Origin: Neurospora intermedia
Taxonomy: Eukaryota > Ascomycota > Sordariomycetes > Sordariales > Sordariaceae
DNA: 64,000 nucleotides
Reading direction: 5' to 3'
Assembly (NCBI GenBank): GCA_037102815.1
Contig: BTPP01000003.1
Span: 5,704,001 to 5,768,000, forward strand
Position 1 is the first letter of the stretch. Every line of letters begins with the position of its first letter. Shown piece after piece: positions 1 through 12,294 of this stretch. The position numbers were made by a program, and so were the translations under genes. Below the pieces are notes generated by a model that did not search any database, was not told where the DNA came from, and worked only from the letters and a program-made list of their open reading frames with translations.

Positions 1-676
1 AAGACAAGAGGCTTCGTTGTTCCTTTACCTTATCTACTAGGCATTTCGGGCCTGGGCATTTCGGGCGTTCAAGGTTGTTTATATACTTAGTTACTTACTG
101 TACTACTGGGAGGATTCTGCTACACACATACATGACAAAGGTATTTTGATCCAACTGGTTCCACGATGAGATCACTAAATGGCGTTAATGGCTGTATCAA
201 AAAAGGCATCATCATAGAACAAACCTCTCAAAAAGTCCGTGAACCTCTTCTTCACATGAAGCTTATTTTCTTGATTCCCTTGCTGTGTTTATCGTATGTG
301 TTGATGCTCAATAGAACGCTCATGGGTCCCTTGGTAATGAGTCTTCTTCTTTCCTCTTGTTAGTGTCACGTAAAGACACAGCAAAATGCCATCATCACCA
401 TCATCTCGACCTTTGTAAATTTTTACGCATTCACTGAGTTTAGGTATCTTGTACATAACGAATTAAATTTCTTGATGCAATTCGAATCGAATCAGATCAG
501 ATCAGATCACTTCAATTCAATTTACCACCCGCACACCACCTACACGTCTAGGTACAGTGATATCTCGCTTTACTATCACCCACCACTCTTTTTGCCTCTA
601 TCTTACACTCCACTATATCTTCTTTTTCCCTCGCACCATCCATCCATCCATGCATCTATGGATGGTGTCTACCTCC

Positions 677-726
<50 letters not shown>

Positions 727-1936
727 AGCCATCCACTTCAAGTCAACTCAATTTTTCGCTCCGTTTCTTTCGCTTCACTTCGCCACATTTGGTGTGTCCT
801 TATTGTCCTGAACTTCTTCTTCTTCTTCTTAGCCATCGCCACTTAGTCGATCAGTCAGTCTGCTCGCTGTCGATTACCCAGAATTTACCACACGACACGC
901 GATGTACCAGTCAACAAGTTGATTACTTTCTTTGTTGCTCCTGGTAAGGTAGAAGATATTCCAGCTTCGTTCTTGTTTCTCCTCTTCTTCTCTCCATTCC
1001 ATTTCTCTGGTCAGGTTGTGTGGTCTAAAGCAACTGTGTTTGGTGAACGACGATGGACAACTTCAAAGCTACGTAGCCATGTCGATAGGCAGATAAGCAG
1101 CCGACAGGCATCTAAGTGGGCAACAGAGGCAGCAGGCAGCAGGCGGCATGTATCATAGGCAGGCAGGCAGGTAACGAAAAAGAAGAATGTGATAATAATA
1201 ATAATGATGATGATGATGATGATTTTCAACTAAACGACAACTGTAACGCGCGGAAGGGGGTATTTCAAAACGCAAAAACAAACAAACAAGCCAGCAACCA
1301 AGTTTACAGACAAAAAAAGAAAAATGAAACAAAAAAAGAAAGGGACAAAAAGGAAAAAAAAAGAAACCCGTAGATAACGATCGCATTGCATTGACTTGTT
1401 CTTCTTCTTCGACTTCTTCCTCTTCTTCTTCTTCTTGACCTCGACTTCTTCTTCGACTCAACTTGACTTTTAAAAAAAAAAAAAAAAAGGAAATATTCTT
1501 GTGGAAACTTGCTGTGTGTCTGTTGGATGTGTGTGAGTGGTAAACATGGTTTGATATGATAGGTAATAACTATAACGTTGTTCTTTGGTAAAGTAAACGA
1601 GAGATAAGAAAAGAAAAGGAGAAGTTCGTCCACAGCATAAAAGTCGTGTCTTGTGTGTGCATATGTGTGTGTGTGTGTGTGTGTGTGTGTTCAAAGTTGT
1701 GATTTGTGTGTGTGAGTGCTGACTCTGTGTTTGAGTTTAAGTGGTCTCAGTACAACTGCGAGCTTTGGGTTTGGTGCCATGTCCCCTCTTTGCCCTCAAG
1801 CGACTGTGGCCGTGTCCGCAACCGACTTATTGAACCACTCGCAAAAACCTCCCTTTTAAAAAAAAGTCCGAAAACCTTGTAAGTAAATGAAAGGAGGAAG
1901 CGAAGAAAGACCAGATTGTTCAAACAGCATAGCCCT
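1..1936. other. Intergenic, low complexity
   Basis: No supported gene. The stretch holds a CT dinucleotide run, TTC-rich and AAAG-rich tracts around 1300-1460, a short poly-A run near 1472-1488, and a TG run near 1661-1690. The short reading frames here are made of these simple repeats (Ser-Leu, Phe, Glu, His runs) and do not look like protein. It lies downstream of the RhoGAP gene, so part is probably its 3' region. Confidence 0.6.
679..724. repeat. CT dinucleotide microsatellite
   Basis: About 22 uninterrupted CT units. Of interest as a length-variable marker only. Confidence 0.95.
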
Positions 1937-4284
1937 CTAAAACCCCATCGGCGACAGTGGTTTTATGGGCGAAAGAGCCGGTAGCTCACCCGGTTGTAGT
2001 TGTCTCTGATTCGGATGATTTGTTCCTCGCCCATGTGACGTGTCTCGATCACTGACCAGCGTGATGGTTGTCGATACTGTTGAGCCCGTGTCGACCACCG
2101 CTGTTTGTGTTGTTTCTTGCGCCGTGTTCTTTTTCCTTAGTCGCTGAACCTGCTGTGGTGGTGCTGGCGACTGTTGCGCATTTCCGTTGCGGTGGGCTGG
2201 AGGAATGACCTGACCCCCCTGTTGTTGATAAGACGCCTGAACCTGAGACTGAGTTCTTTGCTCCCTTTCTCGATCTCGGTGTATTGCCCTTTCCCGGTCC
2301 TCTTTTTCCTCCCTTTCCCTCAACTCCGTCTCCCGCTTACTCCTGTAGCTCCTGGGTGGCGGTTGGTCGAAAAGCGCATACTCCTCCTCGATGTACTTGG
2401 CTTCGTTCTTGCATCCCTTCCAGCAGTCCCTCCAGTCGCATACCAGAAACTTGAAACAAAAGGCATCGATCTTCATGCATGGCTGGAAGCAAATGCAGAG
2501 ATTCCGGAAATCCATCTTGTTCTTATCCGAGTGGGCGAGCAGCAGGCTGAGGTGACATGTAATAGCGAAGAGTAGGTAGTACTTGAAGGGCGAAAGGTTG
2601 GAGAGCTCTTCTCTAAGTAACTCGGGCACTTTCTCTGCCCCCGCGCATTCCTTGGCCACTCTTTCCTGGGCTGCTTTTGGGAATAGTTCGTCGGGTAGTT
2701 CGCGGAGCCATGCCTTTAACATTGAGCCGATAATGTTGATGTCGTACAGGTCTGGTTGTTCGAATAGGTCCACATCGAGCTCTGCAAACAGTCAAGTGTT
2801 AGGAACCGAGTCTTTGACAGCAAAGCTTCTAAACACATACCTTCGTCAAATTTCCGCTGCCACTTTTTGATTTGCGGTCCACTGCCAGGAACTCGATATA
2901 ACCCTTCAACATCGCTGCCCTTGTAGTTGAGATAGTCAATCGCTCTCCAGGGAAATGCCGGCATCCAGAACTCTGTCTTGTCGCGTGAATCCTCCAGCCT
3001 TTTCGATATTCGAGTTAACCGCGTCTGCTCAACGAGTGGTAGGTTGATCACCTTGAGAACGTAATGCTCGTCGTCTATTACCGGTTCTTTTGGTGCGAAC
3101 TTGTCTTCCTTTGAACCTCCAAATAACTTCTTGCTGAGAAAGCCGGCGGCTCTACTTTCTTTTAGTCCGTTAAACAGCGACCCGCCTGCCTCCTTGAGCG
3201 ACAGGGACTGGTTCCTGTTTATGCCGTCAAAGTGCTTGCTTCCTCCCGCCCTCTCCGCCGAATGGCCTCTTGGTCCGGACACCATCATGTCGCGAAATGT
3301 GTGCTCTTGTGATTGTATTGGTGCAGTTCTCGGTGCTGATGTCGCGTACACCTTGTCGGGCTCGCCAGCTCTCGCGGGCGCGTACACGGGTTCTCGAGAA
3401 TACTGATGGTTTTCCTTCTCCTTCTCCTTGTGCGATCTTGTGCGACTTATCAGGGTAAATGGATTGGGTTTGCTCCTTCGGTTATTGTTTGCTGTTTCGT
3501 ATTCGTTGGATGAGATTAGAGATACTTCAGACTTGCCGGGCAGCGTTGGGCTCTTCCTTTGCGATGGGTATTCGTTATATGACGGATCTGTGCAAACGGG
3601 AACAAGTTAAAATACCGAAGCACATGGGACCAAAAAATGGTTTCATCAATGCGAAGCAACTGTGAACACACCTAGAAGCTTGTGATTGGCATTTGACCCT
3701 GAATGGATAGATGGTTCGGTCTCCCTCGACATACCTTCTGTTTGCGGTTCCAAGAGCTGTGGAGAAATTGCGCGTTCGGACAACCTGCTCGATTTCCCAA
3801 AGCTGAAGAAGAAACTCGACTTGGATGACTTGTCCTCGTCGTTTCGGCTATGTTTGTGGCCCCGATGATCGGACGATTGCGACGGTACCGACGTGGAGGT
3901 GGTGACACGTGAATGGTCCTCGGGCGGGACGTCTGGGGATTTCTGCCGTTGATACCGTTGGTCTTGGGAAATGGCGACGGCTTCGACGGGTTGCTCGGTT
4001 GGGGGTGACGAGGTTCTCGGTGGCTCCCCGGGGGATTCTACCTTTTGAGGGCCGATCTTGAAAGGGGAACGTGGGGACCTCGGCGATCGCGAGGCCTGCG
4101 GAGTCGAGCGCCCGCTGGCCAAACTACCACCACCGCTACCGGTGGCACTGACGGCGCTGCTGCTAGGGGTTTGTTGGTGTTGTTGTTGTTGTTGGGTGGT
4201 GTCACCAAGGCGCGGAGAGGTTTCCTTTCCAAGAGTTCCGGATTCTGCCAGCGTAAGCGGTTGCGGTACGCCTTTTCGGGCCAT
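1937..4284 (-). CDS. RhoGAP-domain protein
   Basis: Predicted GTPase-activating protein for a Rho-family GTPase. Three exons fit: 4284-3735, 3587-2841 and 2781-1937, giving 713 aa. The introns are 147 and 59 nt, both with GTATGT donors and CAG acceptors, and each joins a phase-1 codon. Residues 1-380 are Ser/Pro-rich and disordered. The RhoGAP fold lies at roughly 385-570: the arginine-finger block GLYRVPGSG is followed by the LKAWLRELPDELFP block and the NKMDFRNLCICFQP block typical of the family. A charged Arg/Glu-rich tail and a Gln-rich end follow. No PH, PX, BAR or RasGEF domain is seen, so assignment to Bem2, Bem3 or Sac7 is not supported. The start is the first in-frame ATG. The frame is open upstream to a stop and an ACACAG lies near 4380, so a further 5' exon is possible. 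Confidence 0.85.
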
Positions 4285-7200
4285 CTCTTTTCGCTCACTT
4301 CTTATTCCAGGTCCAGGTGCGGACAATAGCGACCGACGAGAAAAGATCGGATCGAAATCGGTGGTCAGATGTGGCGCCTGTGTTTCAAGGATAGACTAAT
4401 GGATGCTTTGTCGAACGGAATCCCGATTCGTTTGTTGTCTGGCGCAGTCAGTTTCCAGGTCAGCAAGTCGGTCTTGTCCGCTGCGGTATCACGCCGAATG
4501 TCAGGATTTGCTGTGCAGTTGCAGGGAGGTTAAAATAGACGAAAGTGGCCGACTGCGACAATGGAGGCAGCGACCCAGCGAGGCACAACCGTCGTCGAGG
4601 TAACATGAAAGTGTCAGGTAGGGATGGCGCGGGCTGCACACAACCGGGGGGGGGGGGGGGGGGGGGGTGGACGCGCGCGACGGAGCCGAGAGAGAATGAT
4701 GAGATGGGGATCCAGCAGAGCTGACAGATATGAACCAGGATGGTACAAGTAGGCTGGGGCTGGGCTGAAGATGTGATGGAGATGTGTGGTGGATGTTGTG
4801 GAGGCCAGGCAGAGGAGGATCGGAGGAAGGATGCGCAAAAGCCGGGCAACGGGTATGCTGCTATGTATGTATGTATGTATGTATGTATGATGTGACGGGC
4901 GGGCGGGCGGCGCTGGCTGACCTTTTGGCAAACCAATTGATTTTTGCAACTCGGCGACATCCACCTGGACTAGAGGTGACCCGGAGTAGTTGTTCGCAGT
5001 ACTTGACGATGATGATGATGATGACGAGGCGATGGCATGTAAGGGGTCGGAGAGATACTCGAGCTTGACTATGTATGTACCTATGCGGTTCCGCAGTGTG
5101 TGGAAACAGCCCGGCTACGTACAAAGAGGGAACAAAGGGATCGTGGACGTGCGCCTTCGCCTCAATGACGGGATGGTCCTGGAGGAGGGAATCGGGGAGG
5201 TCGAAGGGTCTGGCCGGGATGCGCCGCGATCACTATTCAGTCAGAATTGATGGAGATGGTTTATCGTATGTGTGTCGGTCCTGTCCTGTCTTCTGTGGTC
5301 GGGGAGACCGCACCGCCAGCGGGCAGCCCGGTCGCGATTTGGTGAGTAGACCTAAGTTCCGTTGGAGAGGCAGAGAGTCGCCGCCGCCGTCGTGTTGTAG
5401 TGTAGTGTAGTGTTGGAAATGCCAAGGGGTCAAGTTCCTGTTCGGAGGTTTCAGAGCAAAACTGGACGACGGGATGTCAACCTGGTCGGAGAATGGGTCC
5501 GTTCCTGCAGCAGCAGGCAGCAGAAGCAACAGCAACAGCAACAGCAGCAGCAGTAAGCAGCACGATGCGTGTGGGAGGGGAGGGGGAGGTGGTCGGACGT
5601 GGTCGATTTTGGGCAGGATTGATACTACGAAACCGACGTTGACGGGATGGATGGGAGGGGGGAGTTGGTCGGTTATGGAGTTAGGTTCCATTCCCTGGCT
5701 TGGAGTTTCTGTTCTGCAATTCTGGAGTCCAGTCCAGTCCCTTTGCTGAGGTGCCCGTGGAGTCTCTGATGAGGAACCGAAGGGAGCGGGACCAGGGGGT
5801 GTGTGGACTTGTACTGGGCTTGACGGGATTAGGGAGATGGAGACACGCAGGGCAGGGCAGGCAATCGGGGCGCCGGGCAGCTTGACGACGGACGACGCTT
5901 CGAGCTTCAGTTTTGCCAGGCGCTGGCTGGTTGGCTGTTGATGCTGGTAGACAGGTACACTAGAGGTAGAGGTAGGTTAGCGGCCTGCTCTGTTGACGTT
6001 GTACTAACAGTGGAGACTTGTCTTTACCTTGACTAGACCCCCAGATTCAAGGTATTCATTGGTACCAGGTCAGCACTTGACAATAGCAGTGTGGATCCCG
6101 TCTGCACAAACATTCTGGCCCAACAGGAACTCAACTCATCTGATACTGGTAGAACGTATGTAGTCGGAAAATTCATTCATTCATTCATTCATCAGGGGCA
6201 CCCACAGCGGCAGGACAAGCTTTGACTTTCACCTTCCATCCAATTCAGGTGCCGGGTTCAACCTGATGTTGGTGTTGGAGTTGACGGAAGGACACAAGTT
6301 CCAGAAGGGAAACCTGAAACGGCAAGCGAAACCTAGAATACAACAACAACAACTGAAAGCAACTCTCAGGTCACCAAGCAAGGGCAATTCTTGACGTGGG
6401 TGCTTGCTTGGGTTGGCCCATCCCTGTTCCTTTGTTCCTTTGTGTAAACTGAACGCCATGATGGGCCAACCACTACCTCTAATCTCCATCTCTCTTGTTC
6501 ATGATGCCCACCTACGCCAAGAGCATCTCCAATATGGACACAGGCTGGGCATTCATCAGCGGGGAAAACGAAGCGTAGGTAGAGATACCTGACGGATTTG
6601 GGTACAATTGTCTGCATTGGTAGCGGGGTAAACTGCTTTCGCTTGGAATGGTTAAAGGGCGCGTGTACTGTGTCAGCGCAGTTTAATACAACAAAGTCCC
6701 CTGTTCTTGCAAGTCGTTCGAGAAGCCATTTTTCTTGCATTTAAGGGGGTGCTTGTAGAAGAGGGGGTGCGTCTCGTACAGGCCCGACCCTCTGACCAGC
6801 AAAAAAGTGGAATAAGTCGCCCGGTCTAGGGGCTCGAAGTGTCCGTCCTGTCCTGACAAAAAGGTACCTCTACCCTTGTACCTATAAATCCGGCTTGAGG
6901 TCTTACAAGTTGCAGTTTGCAATCCTCGTATGGGAACATAATTCCGGTACGCGATTTCTTTTCATCTAGTAGCGTTCTTTTGCACAGGACTAGGCTAGCA
7001 GAAGCAGGGGACTTTACTGTAGTGCTGTGTTCCGTTTTCATGATGGAATTTGCGGCACGTAGGTACTTATGTCCAGACAGACGGAGGACTCCAATGCCCA
7101 TCCGGGGCTGTGCTCGATATTCGTTCTTAGTGTACTTCACGGGTTGCTTACACCTACCTGTTCCGTCAAGCAAGCAACAACACCAACAACTGATGCCTAT

Positions 7201-9280
7201 TTGAAAACACGGGTTGGAAATATCCCGATCCCCTTTTAGTGTATAGTGCTGTTGATCGCCTGATGCCCTCATGGATACTGTGCATACACCGCTGGAAACT
7301 TGATGAGCGGGAAGCCAGGGCCAGAGATGGGCTAAGGTAAGGTACCGGCAACGGATCTTCTTCTGGCTTGACGTGGGCTCCAGCAAACTAATCTCGGACG
7401 GGCCTCTTGGCCTGGTTGAGCCGCAAATGATGACCCTGTGGCCCTACAGTCAGGTGATTGATGGTGGCGCTCGCTCATCATGACAATTGTACATGTCCAG
7501 CGAAAACAAGTGGCACGGAACTTTTGTGATTTCACTCCGGTTGTCCAAACTTGAACAAACCTCACAAAAAAATGTTACTACAGCATTGTGCAGCAACCCA
7601 TCACAAATGGCGCATATACGCGTAATGTTTTGTTCACCGTCAACTCCAATCAACCGCTTCTACTCTTTTTTTTTTTTTTTTTTTTCTTGGTGTCCCTGTT
7701 TTGGGTGTTGCTCTCCGTCGGCTGCCACGGCGTTTGAGAGTCTGGAGGGCCTGGCCGGACTACACCAAGTCCCTTTCGGGACTAGCTCCAGGAACACAGC
7801 GAGGCCAAGCCCGAAACTGTTGCTGTCCTTTCTCAATTCTCACTGGTTGCTCGACTGTTCTCTCGTCCCCATTTGCTGAACGGCCATGTCTTCCGCGACA
7901 AGCGCTGTCTCCAATCCGACAGGACGGGTTCAACGTTGCTTCCAGCGCTTCACTGCAACTTTTCTTTTTTTTTTTTTTTCGTCAACTTGAAAGTTTTTTG
8001 TTGAATCATATGACGGCATCATGTTGATTATGTGAATCAAGGGCAAACAATCGCGTCGAAACATGCCCTACAACTACCTATCAAAAGTCTGGAACTCTAC
8101 CGGAGACTTGGGCCTTGCTTTCCGGTGGTTTCAGCCACCACCTCCCGTTCCTGGACTAAAGAGTCTCGATTCACAAGTGACATAGATGCATCACGGCAAG
8201 ATTCGACCTGGGCAGTCCACGTTGCAAAGTCCAAAACACCAAGCCAAGACCCGTCACCGAAGGCGTCTCGATCATGATTGCACGAGACCGTGATCTGCTG
8301 CAAGGACTACATAGTGTAAAGCCGCACTACACTTACCCTGGCCAGATCTCGCAACATTGGACCGCATTCTTTTTTCCGATTTGACGGCCGCGGAAGAGGC
8401 TGGATGGCCGGACGTTGTTGCGCACTTGCGCCAGTCATCGACGTTGATGCTCGCAACGTCGCTTCGAGATACGGTATCAAATCGCCTGTGACACCGGTGT
8501 GCCCTACCCTACCCCCCATGTAAACGAGAGGATACCGATTCGAAGCGCCGGTCAGATTCGTCATCTTGAAGCGCAAATTGACCGAAGCAGGCATTCTCGA
8601 CTGCCATCGTATGTCAACCAGCTGTTTTCGAGAAACAGGATCGTCACGCCTCATCAGGCTGTGGACAATGTCCCAAGTGGGTGGGTGAGGGATGCCTTCA
8701 GTTCAATTTGGATGGAGAGACAAATGCCTTCAGCCCCCCTGTACAGTGACTGTTCGTATCCTCATCTTCAGCGCCGATGCACTGTACACTACTCGGTACG
8801 ACTGCTGCCCAACCTATCAGCCCTTCATTTAAAAATAATCACGACATTCATGAGATGAAGCTCATTTGCCTCATTTGCACTCGCGAGAGATCCCAAAAAT
8901 CAAATGACTCTCGCAAATACGCGTGTCCCGCCTCTGGGGCATCTGCCAAGGTCACAAGAGATGATGAATTTGTCGGAGCTCTGATAATTCATGTCTTTGC
9001 GCCTTTCCTCCAGATTGAGCAAGTTGGAGAGGGCATTTCTTGGCATCGATGGCGTCTGAATGGTGCAGAGTGGCTGCCAAGTACCGATTACGTAAGTAAG
9101 ACCTCAGCGTCCATCCATGTCCATGGTGGGGTAGTACCGGCGGGCAATGGAGGCTCAATCGTTGAATCGTAACTCCGACTTCCGACTTCCGTTTCCACAA
9201 TACTGGTTCCTTGAATGCAGCCTAATCCAATCCAAGCTTCCACCCACCCACCGCACCATAAAACCCGCAAATTCTCCAAC
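4285..9280. other. Intergenic, no supported gene
   Basis: About 5 kb without a convincing gene on either strand. It contains a poly-G run, an ATGT repeat near 4863-4890, a GAT run near 5006-5026, a CAG-rich stretch near 5510-5560, a TTCA repeat near 6172-6192 and poly-T runs near 7665-7685 and 7965-7980. Open frames here overlap on several strands, show no domain or codon pattern, and were rejected. The part next to 4.3 kb probably holds the long 5' leader and promoter of the RhoGAP gene. The part next to 9.28 kb holds the promoter of the BET2 gene. Confidence 0.55.
4646..4667. repeat. Poly-G run
   Basis: Twenty-two consecutive G on the + strand; a length-unstable homopolymer. Confidence 0.95.
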
Positions 9281-10335
9281 ATGACACAAAGCTTCACCTC
9301 TCTCCCGCAAGAGCTGCAGCTCGCAACCTCTGCCCACGTCAAGTACATCCAGAGTCTCGACTCCCGAAAGGATGAATATGACTACTGGTTGACGGAGCAT
9401 CTGCGTCTCAATGGCCTCTACTGGGGCTTGACCGCTCTGCACCTCCTCGGCCACCCCGAGGCTCTCCCGCGCGCTGAGACCATCGACTTTGTGCTATCAT
9501 GCCAGCACGAGAACGGCGGCTTCGGAGCGGCACCCGGCCATGATGCCCACATGCTGTCCACCGTCAGTGCCGTGCAGATCCTCGCCATGGTTGACGCCTT
9601 TGATGACCTTGAGACGCGTGGCCGGGGCAAGGCACAGGTCGGAAAGTGTGCGTTGCTTGTCATCAAACCTAGGTAAACCCCCATTGACACTTTGTACTGA
9701 CACTGTCGGGTCCAGATATTGCCAGCCTCCAGAACCGCCAGACCGGCACGTTTGCGGGTGATGAGTGGGGTGAGGAAGACACTCGCTTCCTCTACGGCGC
9801 CTTCAATGCCCTTTCTCTTCTTGACCTCCTCCACCTTGTCGATGTTGACAAGGCCGTTGACCACATTGCTGCGTGCGCCAACTTTGACGGCGGCTACGGC
9901 GTCAGCCCTGGTGCCGAGTCCCACTCTGGTCAGATCTTCACCTGCGTCGCTGCCCTCACCATCGCTGGCCGCAAGGACCTCATTGATGTTGATCGCCTGG
10001 GCCGCTGGTTGAGTGAGAGGCAGATAGCCGGCGGCGGCTTGAATGGTCGTCCAGAGAAGAAGGAGGACGTGTGCTATAGCTGGTGGGTGCTGAGCAGTTT
10101 GGAGATGATTGGCAAGACGCACTGGATCGACAGGGAGAAGCTCACCAGCTTCATTCTGAGCTCGCAAGACACGGACAAGGGCGGCATCTCGGACAGGCCT
10201 GGTGACATGGTGGATGTCTGGCACACCTGCTTTGGTATTGCGGGTTTGAGTTTGCTGGACTATCCGGGCTTGGAGCCGGTTGACGAGGTGTATTGCATGC
10301 CCAAGTCGACCATCAAGCGTGTTTTGGGTCGTTGA
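9281..10335 (+). CDS. bet2: Rab geranylgeranyltransferase beta subunit
   Basis: Catalytic beta subunit of geranylgeranyltransferase II. With the alpha subunit and Rab escort protein it adds geranylgeranyl groups to the C-terminal cysteines of Rab GTPases, which is needed for vesicle traffic. Exons are 9281-9647 and 9716-10335. The 68-nt intron has a GTGCGT donor, a TACTGAC-type branch site and a CCAG acceptor, and restores the family block [12 protein letters not shown]. The product is 328 aa, normal for Bet2. Prenyltransferase alpha-alpha repeats run through it ([56 protein letters not shown]). The zinc ligands are visible as the Asp and Cys of EDVCYSWW and the His of DVWHTCFG. Orthology to yeast BET2 is from family knowledge. 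Confidence 0.95.
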
Positions 10336-12294
10336 GTTTGATGTGGTGTTGTCGGAATACAGTACGATGGCTCTTGACATCAATCTCATCACTGTGACAT
10401 GACACAGGATACAAAGACAACTACCTCCTGCCATCTAATAACCTTCCGACACGCACTCCAGGCGTCGGCAGGATACAAGGCGGGAGAAGAGAAATATTGT
10501 TCTCGTGTGGGCAAAAGACGTTATTGCATCCCTTCAGTGGGAATGTGAGGCGTTTCGAGCCCAGATGAGTAACTCCCTACTGGTTTATTGTTGCTTGAGA
10601 GTACCCAACATCAATCGACATGGTTAGGTAGGGGACATTCCATAGTGTTCCTTTAATACATTTTTTTCTCGAACCACTCACCCCTTAATTTTGTTGTCAC
10701 TGTCTAATTGTCTAGTACCTTTGCTCCTTGATGTCCTTGTTGTCACTCTTTGGTGTGAGTGTTCAATTCTTCTGACATGTGCAGCCCGAGACATAAAGGC
10801 ACGATCCCTCCTTCATCGATGTTCCCATACCAATGCATCAGATCGTTTCCATCGTCTTTCAGATTGTCGACCTTGAGCATTGTTTCAATGTAATTACCTG
10901 TCACTGCATCTACCCGTCTCGCAGCTTGGTCGCCTACCATTGGACAATTGCTGACTTGTAATCTTTGGGATGAACAGTTTGAAGTCGAACTTGTCCGTTT
11001 GTTACGTTACCATCAATCATGATGCAGGACAGAGCGCCACAGAATAGTCTCAGTACCTACACCACCGACACTTGCCTTTGACACCAACAGTAAGCCCTAT
11101 GAGTTGATAGCAAGTTCTCTCAGAAAACCTGGCCATCTCTCGGGGCCGAACATTGATCAGCTTTTCATGTTGTTTCCTCCAGAAATCGTGGTTTTTTACG
11201 TTACAGTACCGCACACCTTCCAGACTCACCCCTCCAAATCTGTGATCCTGGGTCTTCATCGTTCCTTCCTTCTCTGACGGGCCCACCCACTTTCCTCATT
11301 CACCGACTGACATTCAGGCACCAAGTTGCGCCCACAAATCTTACAAACGTGCCTTCCTCAAACTGTCCTCAGATTCGTGACCAACCCTTCTTTCCATTGT
11401 GTGTGTGGCCTCCCTTGTGACGAGGGAGGGTTCTCCTTCTGCCCTCGGCTGGCTGAGTGGGCGGGAGTGGCTGTTGCACTTTTCTCGTTTCTGCAAAATC
11501 TCCACGAGTCCTCCAAAGTTCTTCCTCTCGCCGACTCTCACCCTTCCCTCGACACGCATCTTCTGTCTGCTCCTCGTCGTGGAAGTTCCTTCCCCTCCGC
11601 TCAACAACACCAATCGGTCTCTCTGTCCTCCAATCGCGTCATCAAGGAGACGACCCTGAAGTAAACATCTTCGATTATTAACGGAGAACTCACACTTCCT
11701 CCCTTCCTCCGTTCTTCGTTCACTGACCCGCCCGGACTTCTCCCCGGATCCCCAGGTTCTTCGTGGAAATGCATGTGATGGACCCTGTCAACAACACCAA
11801 CAACATTGCCATCACCACTGCCTTCACTTTCTTGGAGACTCGTGCTTGCTAGGCTCCTGAAGTCGGCCTTATCACTGTACAATTCCGTCCTGAGCTACGC
11901 CAGTGTCCAGCTTCCTTGGGTCTTTCAGCAGACAGCCTACAAAGTTCATCTATATACGCCACGGAGACTGACGCCTTCAACACGCCACTGCTCTCAACTT
12001 ATGCATCACTCGTCAGGAACTCCTTGAACATCAACACTGCCAGCACTCTCTCCCACACACATACACGTTCAGATACCTCAAGTCTTGCCTGCCCATCCGT
12101 CTGCCAAAACATACGTCTTCCCCTTACCACCAGCGGAGCCATTACAGCCAGACAATTCTGCCTCTATTTCGGCTTGATCCTGCAGTCAACCCAGCCCCGA
12201 CCTCCCCGGTCAACCCCCGGCAGTGAGTTACTACCCTGTTGCAACTATGCATAACCACATTGCCGTCTGGTTGTTGACTTACACTTGCTAGACA
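10336..12294. other. Intergenic and probable long 5' leader
   Basis: No supported gene. The pyrimidine-rich last 700 bases, ending just before the start codon at 12295, look like the 5' leader and promoter of the zinc-finger gene. A possible leader intron cannot be settled by reading. Short frames in both directions lack any recognisable domain. Confidence 0.5.

Noticed and set aside
472-846. Open frame through the CT repeat
   Set aside because: Its protein is mostly Ser-Leu from the microsatellite.
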